64,000 bases of DNA from Chiridota heheva. Its lineage: Eukaryota; Echinodermata; Holothuroidea; Apodida; Chiridotidae. The stretch lies in the NCBI GenBank assembly GCA_020152595.1, contig JAIGNY010002230.1, forward strand, positions 532,501 to 596,500, in the 5' to 3' direction. This document shows positions 13,387-27,070 of this stretch, one piece after another. How positions within the stretch are numbered: the first letter of the stretch is position 1; every line of letters starts with the position of its first letter. A model generated the notes under the pieces. The model did no database searches and was not told the origin of the DNA. It saw only the letters and a list, made by a program, of their open reading frames with translations. The position numbers and the translations under genes were made by a program.

Positions 13387-16300
13387 GACCAAGTATCTCT
13401 GATTCAAATCCTCTCAATTCACATCGAAATACATTTCAAAAAATACGTATCCACCATCTAATACAAACCACATTCGTATAAGAACGTATTAAGGCAAGCG
13501 AAAACTTTCATCAATATTAAGTGTGTTAATCGAATGCATGTATGCAGCTTGGCACAACGTGCGGATAAACCTGCATCTTTATGCAAAAAGTTGTCATTAA
13601 TCAGATACATGCAGCTCGACAAAACAGAAACTTCCCCAGGCGTTATAAAAAAATGGATCCAGGCTTTCATCCACACATTTTCGTTCTTAATTTAATATAG
13701 ACATAATAGGTAAATATTCCATGTATAATATTCCTCCTCGTCACTGGTTAATGAGCAGGTGGTCTGAACATCATGTAATCCTCAACACGATGCGTCAAGT
13801 TGCCTTACCTGTGGAAAGAAGGTAATTAAGAAAAATTGATCAGTTGTGATCGGTTCGATCTGTGTTCGGTCTCTCTTTTTGTCATTAATGATTTAAGACC
13901 AGTTTAACCATCAATATATAGCCCTCATGTTTATAAAAGGTGTTGAGTTACACTTGACCTGTTGGTAGGCCATGTTGACAAACACATCGCCCAAAGGGCA
14001 TATGATATCATTAAATGATCGATGTGTTGAGTGGATATAATGTTAACTTATTGCCCGAAAACACCCTATCAAATTTTTGACGTGACATCCGTCAATGTGA
14101 TGTTTGTCATATTCAATTTCGCAATTTGATATTAAACATTCATAACATGATACGGCTGAATGTTATTTGCACGATTCAAATTAGCTAGTGGAGTTAAAAT
14201 GTTGTGGATACGGAACATTGGACAGTAGTTTAATTTTGTCTAAGAAATATCATTGGTGTACTTTCGTGCAACAAGCTCTGATAAAAATCCTAGTTGTTAT
14301 CATTTCAATAATAATGTAAAAAATGCAACGCTTTTGAACTTAAGACGTAACGGTTTGAAATTAAGACAAAGAATTGTCATACAACACATGAATGATGATG
14401 ATTATAATATGTGACGAATGTTTGTGCTGTAATGATAATTGTGATTTACTCTCAATATCACATATATTGTGCCGAGACATTACTATATCCCGTTTTAACG
14501 TAATGTCAGTATATGAATATCACCGTATACGACGTAATGAGCGTCCATGCTCGGTATGCGTCCACCCAACATTTTCTTTTAGGATAGCATATATTAATAT
14601 CAATAGACAATGATATTTACATTTCTTTAATATGGTCTATAGACCTATATTTTGTTTTACTTTTGCTTTTTTTTAAATTGTTAATGTACATATATGGTTC
14701 TCCATCATGATCCCCGTTTTCGAAAATCCTGGATCTATCAGTGTTTTGAACAGCTGCGTAATCAGCTATGGCTTATCAAGAGGGTTAATGTACAAAAATG
14801 TCCCGGGCCCGCATTGGATGACGACGGTTCTGGCCATGGGCGCTAATTCGGAAGGCAAAATAAAATGGTACATTTAATTATAATTTCGAAAGCGCTTATT
14901 TCGTCGCAAACGGTATATTTCATTGAATACTTTGGTGTAACCAACGCTAACAGAGTAAATTCTTAGCGAACGCAAAGCATTGATAAAAAGCTTTCGTGAA
15001 TAAAATGGCATATCGTAAAAACCAAATAACCTGTTTTTCAGATGATAAGGTTTTATAATAAGAATTCATTCAGTTTCAAAATTAATTGCATAACAAATAT
15101 AATATTAAACACTTTTCCGAATAAAATTTGTATCATTATATAACCTTTATCATCTCATAACTGTAACCTTTTATGAAATGATAAGGTTTATAATCTCAAT
15201 GATACCACTAATTAGTGCAGTTGTAATCTTATTTGTAAGACAAATTAAAAACAAAAGAACAAGGAAGAGCCTATCTGCCTATGCTTAAATAATCCGTTAA
15301 GGAGATATTCAATTTTAATTGTTCATGTATTTTAAAGAGCTTACTTTTTACGACTTGAAGTTTTATTCAACATTTCTTCAGGTGGTAAATTGTACTTACC
15401 TTACCTTTTTAATATTTCCTGGATATATCCAATGGTTTAAAGCCACATTATGTCAGAAAATATAACCGAAGATATAAAAACTTAATGAATGTGAGAATTT
15501 GACGTAACAAATATAGTCTAATATATATTATAATTTCACAAAATGTCATCAAAATAAAGCATGCAAGCAGCCGAGAAATAGAAAGCCTTTCCGGGGGTCC
15601 CTAACTTCCTACGCCTGTGCCCTCCCTAATCTAAAACCGGCCCTCAATACCCAGGGGCTTAAGCCCCTCAATAACGAAAAGCTAGACACGCCTCTGCGCA
15701 ACTTCTACAAGGTGGTGGTGTGTCCTGTACATCATGCAGTCATGCATAGCGCAATGTTAGGTTTTACCAGTTTAAGATTTAGTTTCCATTTTTTTACTCG
15801 CATACTGTAAAAATTGTTAACAACGGTACAGTCCACAAATATTTGAAAATTCATGAAAATATTACAGTACTGTATTTCAATCACGATTTCCTCAATGTGT
15901 AGCTTACAGTAAGTTATGTATTCCAGTTTGAAACCACCAAATAGAGATTTTTTTGTTGTTGAAAATATGGGAATACTTTAAGAACGTAGGCTTTTTTCTA
16001 AATTATGAGTCTGATTTTAGTAATTTCTTCACGCGCATCTCTCTAATTTGCAGGGCGTAGCCAGAGGAGGGAGGAGGGGGTTGAGCTCCCTTTCAGAGGC
16101 CCCTTTTCCAGTTATCCCCCAAATGAAATGACAGAATATAGTGTAATTAATTTGCATAAATAATATCGCCCCTGCAAAATGTAACCCTGTCCCACTCTTT
16201 CCCCCTCCTCCTCCTTGGAAGTTATGTTACAATTAAATAATGGCAAACATTTTATGCAAATTTAATTGTATTTTATGGTAAAGAATTTTTCAAAGCTAAT

Positions 16301-17620
16301 ATCAAATGGGAAAAAAAGCTTAGTTCAAAAGTTAGATCCCATCAAGCTTATAGGGCCAGTGCTTATACCCAGTTTCCATGGTGCTAAGCAGATGAGAGTT
16401 TTTGACTCCCCTGGATGGGGCACCGGTCTATCGCAGGTGTAATTCCCCAGTCAAAACTGATACTCATCTCACACGACTTCTAACAAGGAAGAAAGAAGCG
16501 AAAACTGCTTTATCATCATAGCATCAGGAGCCAACAGGAACCAAAACACTCCATCACTGGCACAATGTAGATGACACAATGTACATGGTACAAAGCATTT
16601 AAAAAAGTATCTGCGTATTTACTCGAAACAGAAATAGAGCAGATGACGACATGCTCTGTTGTTGGATGCAGTTCCTACTTTGTTACACTGCTGAATGATT
16701 GTATTGTTAGAAGATGGATCATATTTTCATCCTCAGACTCCTAAAAAAAATCCATGCACTCTATAAGATCCCTAAATATTTTTTTGTGAACCTTTGCTTT
16801 GTGGTCTGTTATGGGTGTTTCTGGTTTACCATTAAAACTGGTTTACAACTTGAAATGCTGGACATTGAATTTGTTGAACTTCTGATCATTTGTTAATCTT
16901 ATTAGTTGAGACTATCAAGAAGGATGGATTCAATATTGTGGTTTGTTTATTTTGTTCATAAATACCATCACATAATAATGTTATTGTAGATCTGGAAGAT
17001 GCTTGATATTATAACTATCAAAATGCATACACCTGTACACCTCTAGTATTTAAACTTTAAATTATGTTTTGTCAGTTACACTGATATTTTGGATATATTT
17101 AATAAACACTTAAAATTATCTAAACCTATTTTGTGAAGAAAAAAATTAATAAATCCGTAGCAATTTGTGATATGAAAAGATTATGTAAGCATATGAACAC
17201 AAGACAGAACACAAGATGTTGGTATATCATTTTCAGAGTGGAGGAGATAATTCAAAGGACTGAATTGAAACACAGTTTGATAATTTCCTCTTCAAAAACC
17301 TGATCCACTTCAAGATATGTTGACATTGTAGAGGTAACATTGGACATAGGTAAAATTGGACATATCTCTCTCATTTCTTTTGTAAATACTTTGTTTTTTA
17401 ACCTCTTGTTGAAAGAGATTAGTTGTAATAAGTTTTAGGATTTTTTTTGAGGAACTTAGCCAAACCTTTAATCAACAATTATAACTAAATAAGAGATGGA
17501 AGAGAAAATTTATGTAGCTGCCCATATACCTATCAAGTTAATTAGATATGCGAATACGGTCTATGTTACAATCAAAAATAAGTTGTCTCATATTATTTTA
17601 TTTTGGCTCCAGGAAATAGT
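13387..17620. other. Intergenic, no gene recognised
   Basis: Upstream of the channel exon. I see no coding region on either strand; short ORFs (13458-13676, 14392-14613, 16714-16896) lack any motif. The only recognisable item is a 3' SINE fragment at 16339-16470. Confidence 0.5.
16339..16470 (-). mobile_element. 3' fragment of tRNA-SINE (same family as 24.7 kb dimer)
   Basis: On the minus strand the order 'gatagaccggtgccccatccagg', 'accatggaaactggg', 'ataagcactggccctataagc' parallels 'gatggactggcgtcctatccagg', 'gccatggaaaccgg', 'ataagcaccagccctatgagcc' of the copies at 24734-25345. The tRNA-like head is missing, as expected for a 5'-truncated SINE. Confidence 0.75.
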
Positions 17621-17629
17621 ATGAGTTCA

Positions 17630-17908
17630 ACGACGACAACGAGTGAACACACAATTACAATGACGGGGTCGTCGCCTGCGTAATCGGTTATAATAGTAAC
17701 AATGCTATCACGAAACGCTTAATACGACCCGGACAAGAACACAGGTATGACGTACGGACAGACATGATAACATTGACAACCAAGTCAATGTCCACGGCCT
17801 TTGATAACCAGTTGTGGTGCACTGGCGTGTCTACCCAACCCAGGATTGAACCCAGGGCCTCGTGGTCTGTTGACATGTATGATAACCGCTACACCACAGT
17901 TAGTAGAC
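17630..17908 (-). mobile_element. tRNA-derived SINE, family A, copy 1
   Basis: On the minus strand it begins with a tRNA-like head (A box 'tggtgtagcggttatca', B box 'ggttcaatcc') and runs to a tail ending in the 'gtgtgttca' sequence. It matches the copies at 26800-27070 and 59237-59510 along its whole length. Flanking ATGAGTTCA (17621-17629) and ATGAGCTCA (17909-17917) look like a 9-bp target duplication with one mismatch. The ORFs 17688-17876 and 17764-17964 are shadows of this element. Confidence 0.88.
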
Positions 17909-20485
17909 ATGAGCTCATCACATTCTTTCTTTTATTTGAGGCATGCCTGCAAGATTTAGTTTGAATGACATACATTTTAGTGTGATGTTAATTTATGGTC
18001 AAAGACTTGAAAATTGAGTTTATAATTGTTAAATATTTGTTAGATGCATAATGCATTGTGTAAAGGGTTCTTTTAATTACATTTTGTGAAAGAGAAGTCA
18101 GACAGATACAGGATTAACCACCCTACAATCACCTTTTTCATATTTGATTTCTGGAAGCAAACTCAGCCACTGTAAATGTTGATAATTTAATGAAATGTGT
18201 ACGTGTTGTGTTAATATTAAGAAAAACTGCATTCACAAATGCAGAATTTGACCTTATGCTTATTAAGTTTATTGTTGCTGAAGTTCTTTCTCAGATTTAT
18301 TCTTTAACTTATACAATATGTCTCTTTTGATATAATGAGCAATTTATAATCATTAAACATTGGTTAAATGATTAGTTCGATGGTCAAGAAAGTTACTCCT
18401 ATATGAAAGAGGACTTTAACAGAAACAAAATGGTGAAGAAATCACTTCCAAAGCTTATTCCATTAAAGAAATATTATAGTTTAAAGTTCTACTTATCTGT
18501 ATAGAAATGACTGGTGTAGTACGTCTACTATATGAAAAATTGGCTTCCTTATCCTCACTTTCTTAACAATTGTTAAATATTTAAAAGAAAAATGATTTAA
18601 CTTTTGTACTGTTTGAATTGTTTTTAGTGGTAAATTATGAAAACCTTTCCTAGATTCGGTCTTACTACTTGCCTGATATATTCCATGGTTTTATAATTGC
18701 AGGAAATAATGTGATAGAATACATAAAGAATTTGAGGAATCTGACATCACAACTAGTCTGATTTCAGTCGTTTCTACACAAATAATACAGAACTTGAAAC
18801 TTAGATATCTTCTAGCAAAATAAGATATTTGGATGCTCTCTTCATTTTGTTTCTTTTGAAGTCCTCTTACATATTAGATTATCTTGCTTTACCACTGAAT
18901 TAATCCTTAAACTTAGAAATACTTTAATGCCTTTCAGCTTACAGATTATTTCTAAAAGAGCACAAAGTTCCATAACAATCGTTGTTTATCAATACACAAT
19001 CCTGATTGGTGACATGGGGGTGGGGTTGAATGAGGCACGGTGTGTAGGGATGGGTTTTACAAGGAAGGGATATAAATTGTATCCATGGCGAAAGCCAGTT
19101 TCATATGAAAGCCACCAACGTGCAATTTTCAGTTTCAAATTATTACTTCACACTTTGTTCTTAATCACTTACAATAAATGCATCAACTAATGACCTTTGT
19201 TCTCAATAGTGCAATTTGTTTATGATTTATCCAGGCAAGCTTGTGACATTAACAAATCCCCCCCCCCCCTCCCCCTTCCCCATTGATACCAAAAATAATA
19301 TGAGAGAAAAATAAAAAGGAAAAAATAAATAAAAATGTTACATAATTTTTGAAAGAGAGCAACCAGGTCAAAACAATTTTTTTTAATGCATGCCGCTGCA
19401 ACGACTTATGCAACCCCCCCCCCCCCTCTCCTTACTCCCACTCCCTCCTCTCCATGCTTTTCGATTTTGGACCGATGACCTTTTTGTTTGCTTTTTTAAT
19501 TTTTGGTCACTGGATCATCCCCACCCTAGTGAAAATTCCTGGCTACGCCAATGGTTTGTGTAGGGGGATGGGCGGTGGCGCCGAATCACCTTCACTACTA
19601 CTACTTTTCGGAACTGCGTAGCAAAGAAAAATTGTTGTAATGATGGTCAAGTTATTATTTTAAAGTAATATTGTCATCCTGTGTGGATATGTTTAACCTG
19701 GGGATTGATATGATTAAAACAGATTAATAATACATGTGAAATAGTTTGTGTTCTGTCTTCTTTTTGTGTCTCTGAAAATGTTTTTGGATGTATGATTGAT
19801 TTAAAAGCAAAATACCAGGAAATTCCCTCAAATTGATGACAGGATTACAAATGATTTTCATTTGTCAATACCCTCGCAACCTTCAAGCTATTGATACCAA
19901 ACGGAGGAGGTAAATAATTCATTTTTCACCATGTATGATGAACATGATTAAGAGTTCCTGGCGGGTTAGGGGCAAGGCATCGGGGTGTATCCCTAAAAAG
20001 GGAGGGGGTATATCCCTAAAAAGCTATGATTTTTGAAAATCAACACAAATTTCCCAAATTTAATTGTAAAAAGGAAGATAATTTTAAATTATACCTTTAA
20101 AATCTACGCGGATAAGCAAAATTGAGTAAAATTGTGGGGTTCATGTGCGTAGGCCTGTAGGTTAATAAGAGTCTGGGCGATGTTCTAAAGATTTTTCAGT
20201 ACCAGATAGCATAGAACTAATTGGGTATTACTCTGCAAGTCCAAAATGTGAACGCCCAGAAAATAGGCTAATCAAACTATTTTCAAGAGGAAGCTGAAAA
20301 TTCAGTAATGGTAGAGAATGGATATGTCTTGACTATAAATAAGTACGACCAAACTTGACGAGATGTGTTTTCATAACATTTTCATGGGGAACTAATTCTT
20401 CCGCTTTTTGGTATAAAAACAACCTTCCCCTACCCACCTCCCCAAAACACTTGCCGATATCAAACCGCTTATTGTTTTCACATAT

Positions 20486-20860
20486 TTGTCACAGAATAGG
20501 GATACCCACATGGATAGCAAACTCTGCAACATCCAGGCAGGCGTAAATCTAGCCTTCCATTCCTGTCATCTACAACCTCTACTATTAGGACCATATCTGT
20601 ATACATCACCCGCTCCAGACTACACCACCCGCCGCACTCATTCCCCCCTCCGTAAAGAATGCTCCCACACCTCTGCAATTGATTATCACATGCACACAAC
20701 TGCGAAACACATCTTCATTGACTGTCCACTCTTCCCCCACCCCAGAGCTTCCCAATCCCTTCAATTCCATAGCAAAACTATTCCGCAAGAACTCCCCAGA
20801 ATTTTGTTTAAATATATAATCTCCTTCCAAAGCTATACATCTATATACCTAAGTTGTCTG
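20486..20860 (+). pseudogene. Possible 3' remnant of a LINE ORF
   Basis: The plus-strand translation contains a C-x-His-type pattern 'CSHTSAIDYHMHTTAKHIFIDCPLF', resembling the C-terminal Cys/His motif of many LINE polymerases (C-x2-C ... T-x-x-H-x-x-x-x-C). No RT motif is found nearby and the base composition (C-rich against an AT-rich background) differs from the surroundings. Identification rests on this single motif and is weak. Confidence 0.3.
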
Positions 20861-23339
20861 AACCAAACTCTCCCCAACCTATATCTACCCACTACACTCT
20901 GTTCGACTCCTTCAACCTTTTTCTCTACTGATATAAATCTCTCGGGTAAGCTACAATTTGACCATTGCTGTCTTTTTGCGAAGAAACCAAAACAAAAAGG
21001 TATAACCATATTGATTATGCCCCTTTTACCAATACCAAGTTTTGCCCGACGAAATAGTCAAAACTTCCTCTATGGAACTAACCCACTATAGTACTTAATG
21101 ACTAAATTTGAAATTAAAATTCCGCAAACTATCTTATCCAACATTTTTTTTCCCCTCCATGAGTCAAATGTGTTTCCAAAAACTAAAACGTATGGCATTC
21201 ATCCCTATGGCAGCTTGGCACTCACTACGGACGGTAAAAATAAACTGTTGAACATATTCTGCTTCTCAAATTATCATTTTAAACCTTGGGGGACAAATTC
21301 TTTTGGCGAACAGCTAGCTTTGTGAAAGAAGACAAAACTTCCTAGGGAACAAAATCTCCTAGAAAATTATGTCCGCGGACATATTTATTCCGGAAGGGGC
21401 GGAGGGGGACATTTCCTCTTTGGGACAAAAATTCCTGTTACACCGGCAGTATAGTACGCGTTATAATTCCATTGCGCTGAAGAGGTTGCAAATTGGAAGT
21501 GCACGTTGCTTTGCGTCAAATGGAGTGTAACTACGCAGACTATACGCGGTTGCGACGTAACAGTCTTGGTATCTATACTTTTACTTTGGAGATGCTCACC
21601 CTGTTAAATTCAAATTTCTAGAATAGACCACAAAAATCGTGAAAGAACAATCTTCTATGTAATAGCGTACACATTTCAAACGAGGCATAAATTTGATGCT
21701 TTTTGTTACCATTATGATTTGATGGTGCCAAAGTGCAATTATCATACATTTGCACTTTTTTCTACAGACATTCTTCCACTTTTTTTCTACAGATAATCTT
21801 CCACAATGAGTTGAACTACATCCTGATGCTTTGAGAAAGATGTAAATTAGCACTTAATTCCAAAAGCTGTCAAAAAGTACACTTGTACTGGTCTTGTAAA
21901 TTCACTTTATTTCCTACAAGGATATCCAAACACAAGTAAGCCATCCATTAGGAACATCTGCAAAACCTAAACACGCTTTTAGTCCATTATTAAATACGAC
22001 AATTGACGATATAGCTTGCAGCCTGTGCAAGCAAATGCCCAGTATATAGTGTTTTTTTTATATTGATTTTTCACCTTTTCACAGTGTGGGAATACTAGAG
22101 AATGTTAATCTAAGCAGCAGTGTCAATTCACAGGCAGATTACGTAAAGATAAATGGAAAACGATGACTTTGTAAACTCTTCTTGTCTATTTAATTTATAT
22201 TAAAGTTTTAGTTTTTCTCGTATCTTTTCCACTAATTAATTTGTATAACATCTGTAATTTATGTAATATATATTTTACACAGTCTGACTGATACTCGTCA
22301 TGCAATGCCAGAGTATACGTAATGTATGTGAATGACAACACCGTGTGTTAATTTCAAACTGATAAACATCCGATCTTTAAAAATAAAAACAGGCAACCTG
22401 GCAGCATGACAGAGATTCCGAATGCGAATTTCTATTAATAAACATGCAGATGAACAAATAACAGCACCCTCTAATATCGATTCTCATATTTACAAATATT
22501 AAACCATGCTTGGATTTATCAATTGAATTAATGAGCTGATAGCTCCGTGAATAAACATGAACAAAAAATTAGGCAGTTTCGCGCAATAAACATTTGGTTC
22601 AAAACACCCAACACCGTAACCAAATAGAGGCAGCAATTCATGAGGTTGCCATCCAAGATTTTCCCGATGTACTGCTATTATTTGATGTTATTTAGAAAAC
22701 TTGTGCGGACGTGACGTTATTGACGTCACAAGCAGATGGACATGTCCTACATTGGTCACTTCAGAATTCAAATATTTACTACAATTCAAACCATGGATTA
22801 GATATGGATTGTTGAATATATTATGCAGGTTTTTTTTTAAATATGTAAGGTTACACGCAACAGGAAATGTTATCATTTTATTACTATTATCATTTTTTCA
22901 TTATCACTGCTGTGTGTCATTTGAACAGCAGGTAAGAGAGTTTAATGCTCACAACATGTATTAATGATTCATCCAGCTTTGGATCCTGCAAGCTGTATCA
23001 TCATGCAGGGTGTTGAACCCTTTGTGGCTAGTGTAATCTGCATGGAGAGCACGAAAAATATTTTCAAATATGCAAAAATGAAAACGTAAACATTATTATT
23101 GTATTACTATTGTTGTGGGTGTTGCAAGTTCTTTCTAACAACGGGGATGTATGTAGCTGCCCACGACCTATGTATGCAGGTGTAGATTTCTAGACGTGCA
23201 ATCTGTTTACAGCTATAGCGCTATTCACTGACTCATGGCCTATATTATCCAGGTGCAGATATGTGCTATTGGTCCTTTCAACAGCAGGTTTACAGATAGC
23301 TTACGCAGTGGCGGTAACGGGTTTTTGAGGCCGGGGTGG

Positions 23340-23445
23340 CTCATGCAGAGGCGTAAGTTAAGGGGATGGGTGTGGTGGCGGGAAGGGGAGGGGAGGGGGA
23401 GGGGGAGGACGGGTAGTTGTGGTGGTGGGAGGGGGAACTTCTAGA
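23340..23445 (+). other. G-rich tract with G-quadruplex potential
   Basis: The plus strand has many closely spaced runs of three or more G (ggggaggggagggggagggg and neighbours, about 23370-23405, then gggtagttg...gggaggggg). This satisfies the usual four-run rule for an intramolecular quadruplex. There is no adjacent gene, so function is unclear. Confidence 0.6.
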
Positions 23446-24733
23446 ATTTTTTTATCTCTCGAAATTACAATTTTCGTCCGGAAAAAAGTGGCCTAGTATT
23501 GAAACAAAATTGTCACGATGTAGACCATGGGCCAAGATGCAAAAAAGCCTTTAAAAATTGAGTTTTGTGGTCTCCCTCTCAGATCTACATGAAATTTGGT
23601 GGAGACTTAGTCTAGAGGTACAGTATGAGAAATGTGGTTGTCCCCAAGATGGAAAGTTGCACAATTCTGAAAAAAAATGGCAATTTACTAATGATATGCA
23701 AATTTATGCAATTCAAAGAATAAATTTGTACAATTTCATAAAGAAGGGCAATAAGACGATAACTGGTCAGCTTTTATCAATTAAAACAGACCCATAGCTT
23801 TGCTTTTTCACAGGGCGACCAGCCCCGCTTCTCTGTGGGGCCGCCTTTCCCCCCTGGGGGCCACCCTGCCCCCTTGGAGTCCGCTCTGCTCCTCATCAGA
23901 AAAATGTAAACAAAAAATTAGATCCAATTTTTTAACCTTAATAACCTGTATGGACGGGTACAAAAGTTTTGTGTTAAATCACTGATTGAAAAGAACATCA
24001 ATTTCTAGTCTTTTAATTTTGAAAATGGCCTGTGTAGTTTTCAAGTTGTAAGTAATCAAAGTTTGACATTTTTTTAACATATACTGTATATTGAAAAAAT
24101 GTGATGTACTATAAATGAGAAAACACCTCATACTGCTTTGGTTTTTCTTTATAATTTATCCCTGAATTTTAGACCTTCAAAATCCCTTTTAATCATTCTA
24201 CTTTTTTAAAGAGAAAAGGCACAAGGTTAAAAAACATTGGATTTACTGAAGGAAATGGACATTATGTCCCAATTCTACATCAAAAGAGTGACACAAAAAT
24301 GTACACATTTGCTCCAAATCTTGCAAAAGCTGTAGAATGGCCGTCTTTTAATCGAGTTTAAGGACATTTTTTGCCTTCATGTTTTTCAGTGAATTTGAAA
24401 TAAATTTCACTGAAGTTGCCTTTATCTGCCCATATATCTTAAATAAAGTTCATAAATGAAATACCTTACATGAATACAGAACGAAGATTGATAGCATAGA
24501 AAGCAGTAGTCATGTCCGACTAATGACTGGTCCTTATCAATCAGATTATTTTCATTCTGAGTTATGATTATAGCTAAAATCCCAGACTTAAGCTATAATT
24601 AACTAATGTCATTTCCACGGAAGTGTTCACCCCTACCACTTTTAGTATGAAGAAACAAATTTCTCTCAAATGAATTTTGACAGATATATTTACGAAGAAC
24701 CTCTCTACCGACAAATAAGTATTAAAGTCTACT

Positions 24734-25345
24734 AGGAGGTGCGGTAGTCAAGTGGTATAGAGACTCGGTCTCGAGTCGCAAGGACCCGGGTTTGAGTCCC
24801 GGCCAGGACTACCTGCATCGTGTCCTATAAGCAAGACACTTAACGTCCTTTGCTTCAGTCGACTCAACTGTAGAATGAGCACCAGCAATGTTGGGGAGCT
24901 AACCTACGATTGACTGGCGTCCTGTCCAGGGGGAGGAAAACTCCTGTCAGCTTGCGCTATGGAAACCGCAGATAAGCGTCGGCCCTATAAGCCATGAATG
25001 GCTTGGATGGATTTATCTTTTTTTTAGCTTTTAATAAAGTTATCTCTACACAAAAGTGAGGAAGTGCAGTGGTCTAGTGGTAGGGACTCGGCCTCGAGAC
25101 GCTAAGGACCCAGGTTTGAGTCCTGGCTGGGACAACCTCCATTGTGTCTTTCAGCAAGACATTTAACTTTGTTTGTTTCGGTCGACTCAGCTGTGGAATG
25201 AGTACCAGTGACGTTGGAAGCTAATCTGCGATGGACTGGCGTCCTATCCAGGGGGCTAGAACTCCTATCCGCTTGTGCCATGGAAACCGGAGATAAGCAC
25301 CAGCCCTATGAGCCATGAATAGCTTAGATGGATTTACCTTTGATC
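24734..25345 (+). mobile_element. Tandem dimer of a tRNA-derived SINE (family B) with 10-bp TSD
   Basis: Two head-to-tail copies (about 24734-25030 and 25060-25345) each contain a tRNA-like head with a perfectly paired T arm (CCGGG/CCCGG in copy 1, CCAGG/CCTGG in copy 2), a shared body ('gactggcgtcctgtccaggggg', 'atggaaaccg', 'ccctataagccatgaatggctt') and a 3' end 'gatggattta'. A T-rich linker of about 40 bases joins them. AAAGTCTACT precedes the first copy (24724-24733) and follows the second (25346-25355), so the dimer appears to have been inserted as one unit. A 3' fragment of the same family lies at 16339-16470. Confidence 0.88.
24743..24813 (+). other. tRNA-like head of SINE, cloverleaf partly preserved
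   Basis: GGTAGTC (24743-24749) can pair with GACTACC (24807-24813) as an acceptor stem, and the T arm CCGGG-TTTGAGT-CCCGG is perfect. The anticodon-arm region reads 'cggtctcgagtcg'. It is part of a repeated SINE, with the same body following it and a second diverged copy 315 bases downstream, so it is a Pol III promoter module rather than a working tRNA gene. Confidence 0.7.
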
Positions 25346-26799
25346 AAAGTCTACTCACCACATACTAAATACATAATAATCCTTCACAAAACATACTAAG
25401 AATTCTCAACTGGAGCGAGATCTCATGAGAAATGTTTAAATAAAAGAGATGTTTAAAATTATAAATTGTTAAGGAATGTTTGTTTCTCCATGATGAAGAA
25501 GAAAAAAGGACTACAATTTTCACGATTTAAACAGGAGAATTGTCCACCACAACAGTCTGATTGAAAATAATCAAAAGTCATTCATCATCTGAGTCCATAT
25601 CATTATCCGAATCACTAGAAAAAATTGAGTCAGTGTTAGTGTTGTTACATCCCACACATTTGCACCAGTCCGTACATAGGATTCCACTTCTCAAGCATGA
25701 GCATCTTCCCTTTCCTTTGATACTTGATACACAGTTGGTTTTCTTACAGCCACATGATGTAAGCTCCAATGGGCTGTCAGGGGCAGCAGGTAAATTTCTC
25801 CAAAGTATTTCCAGCGATCCATCATCAGTGCTATTCCGACCATGCCCCACAGGATTTGGGATCGGTGCATACTGCTGAAGACAGTTTCTGTAAATTGCCG
25901 CTTGGTAATTTGCTCTGCAAAAATGAAGGTGAAGTGAGTCTTTATTTGGTGGCAGATTTGCTTCCTCTTTGCTGCCCATCCTAAAAATATTGAATCTGGC
26001 AATATTCGCATCACAGCAGTTTTGGTCATAAAGTTCACAGATGAATTTTTTAGGACTCACTTGCAAATCTGGATTAACTGTAAAGCTGTTTTCTAGACCC
26101 CTGCAGGCTGGTATGTGATCGTCATTGGACATCATTTTTGTATGGCCTTTTTCTTGCTCTTTCCGTAAAGAGAGCTCACAGAATCACAACCTGTGATGGT
26201 ATGCAATTCAATGATTGCTTCAGATACTGGAGTTCCAAGTTGCTTTTGGATAGCTTGGAGATCTAGTGTCCTGATGGTATTTCCTCTCCCTGTGTGGAAG
26301 AACAAGGGTGCTCCAATATTTTCTGCAACAGCAACACCAATCACAAACACATCTGTGTCAGGACTACGGATGATAATTGGAGGTTTTAAAGCTTCCTCAT
26401 GGTTGGCTGACTCATATGCACAATGGAGCAATAATCTTGTATCAGCTTCCTCATGGTTACAATTTAACTCTTCTACAAGGTTTACCTCAAGTTTGTCAGA
26501 TGAGGTTCTTAGCATGTGACACCGACTTCCATGTGCAACAAAAACTGTAACACCTCCAAACAAATTTGCTGACCGTACACTCCAAAGTTGAAGAGGAATT
26601 CAATAAGAGACTCTTTATTTTGACCGCAAGCAAGAAACTTCTTCCACTGAAGAGGTACCTTCTGATCTTCAGAGAGTAAATCTTTGTCACTTGTGATCCT
26701 GCAGTTGCTCTCTTCTCTCTTTCAGCATTTTTGATACCGACTGTTGGATAAGTATCAGTCACAAAATGCACTCTCGTAGATTGAACAGTTAGTGCCATA

Positions 26800-27070
26800 G
26801 AGAGAGTTGAACACACAATTACAATGACGTGGTCGTCGCCTGCGTATTCGGTTATGATAGTACAAATGCTATCACGAAACGCTTAATACGACCCGGACGA
26901 GAACACAGGTACGACGTACGGACAGACATAACATCGACAACCAAGTCAATGTCCACGGCCTTTTATAACCAGTTGTGGTGCACTGGCGTGTCTACCCTAC
27001 CCAGGCTTGAACCGAGGGCCTCGTGGTCTGTAGACAGGTATGATAACCGCTACACCACAGTAGGTAGATC
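26800..27070 (-). mobile_element. tRNA-derived SINE, family A, copy 2
   Basis: Full-length copy of the family also seen at 17630-17908 and 59237-59510. It is flanked by a perfect 9-bp duplication AGTGCCATA (26791-26799 and 27071-27079). Removing the element rejoins the host pseudogene, whose translation reads '..TDMAL' on one side and resumes just after 'MAL' on the other. It therefore inserted into that gene after or during its decay. Confidence 0.93.

Larger units (their letters stand above)
17918..24723. other. 6.8 kb intergenic stretch, no intact gene
   Basis: No intact coding region is recognised. Contents: poly-C tracts at about 19260-19270 and 19413-19426, a possible retroelement remnant near 20486-20860, and a G-rich block at 23340-23445. 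Other short ORFs carry no motif. Confidence 0.5.

Noticed and set aside
24743-24813. Functional tRNA gene
   Set aside because: The cloverleaf is partly preserved, but the sequence is the head of a repeated SINE with a second copy just downstream and a shared TSD.
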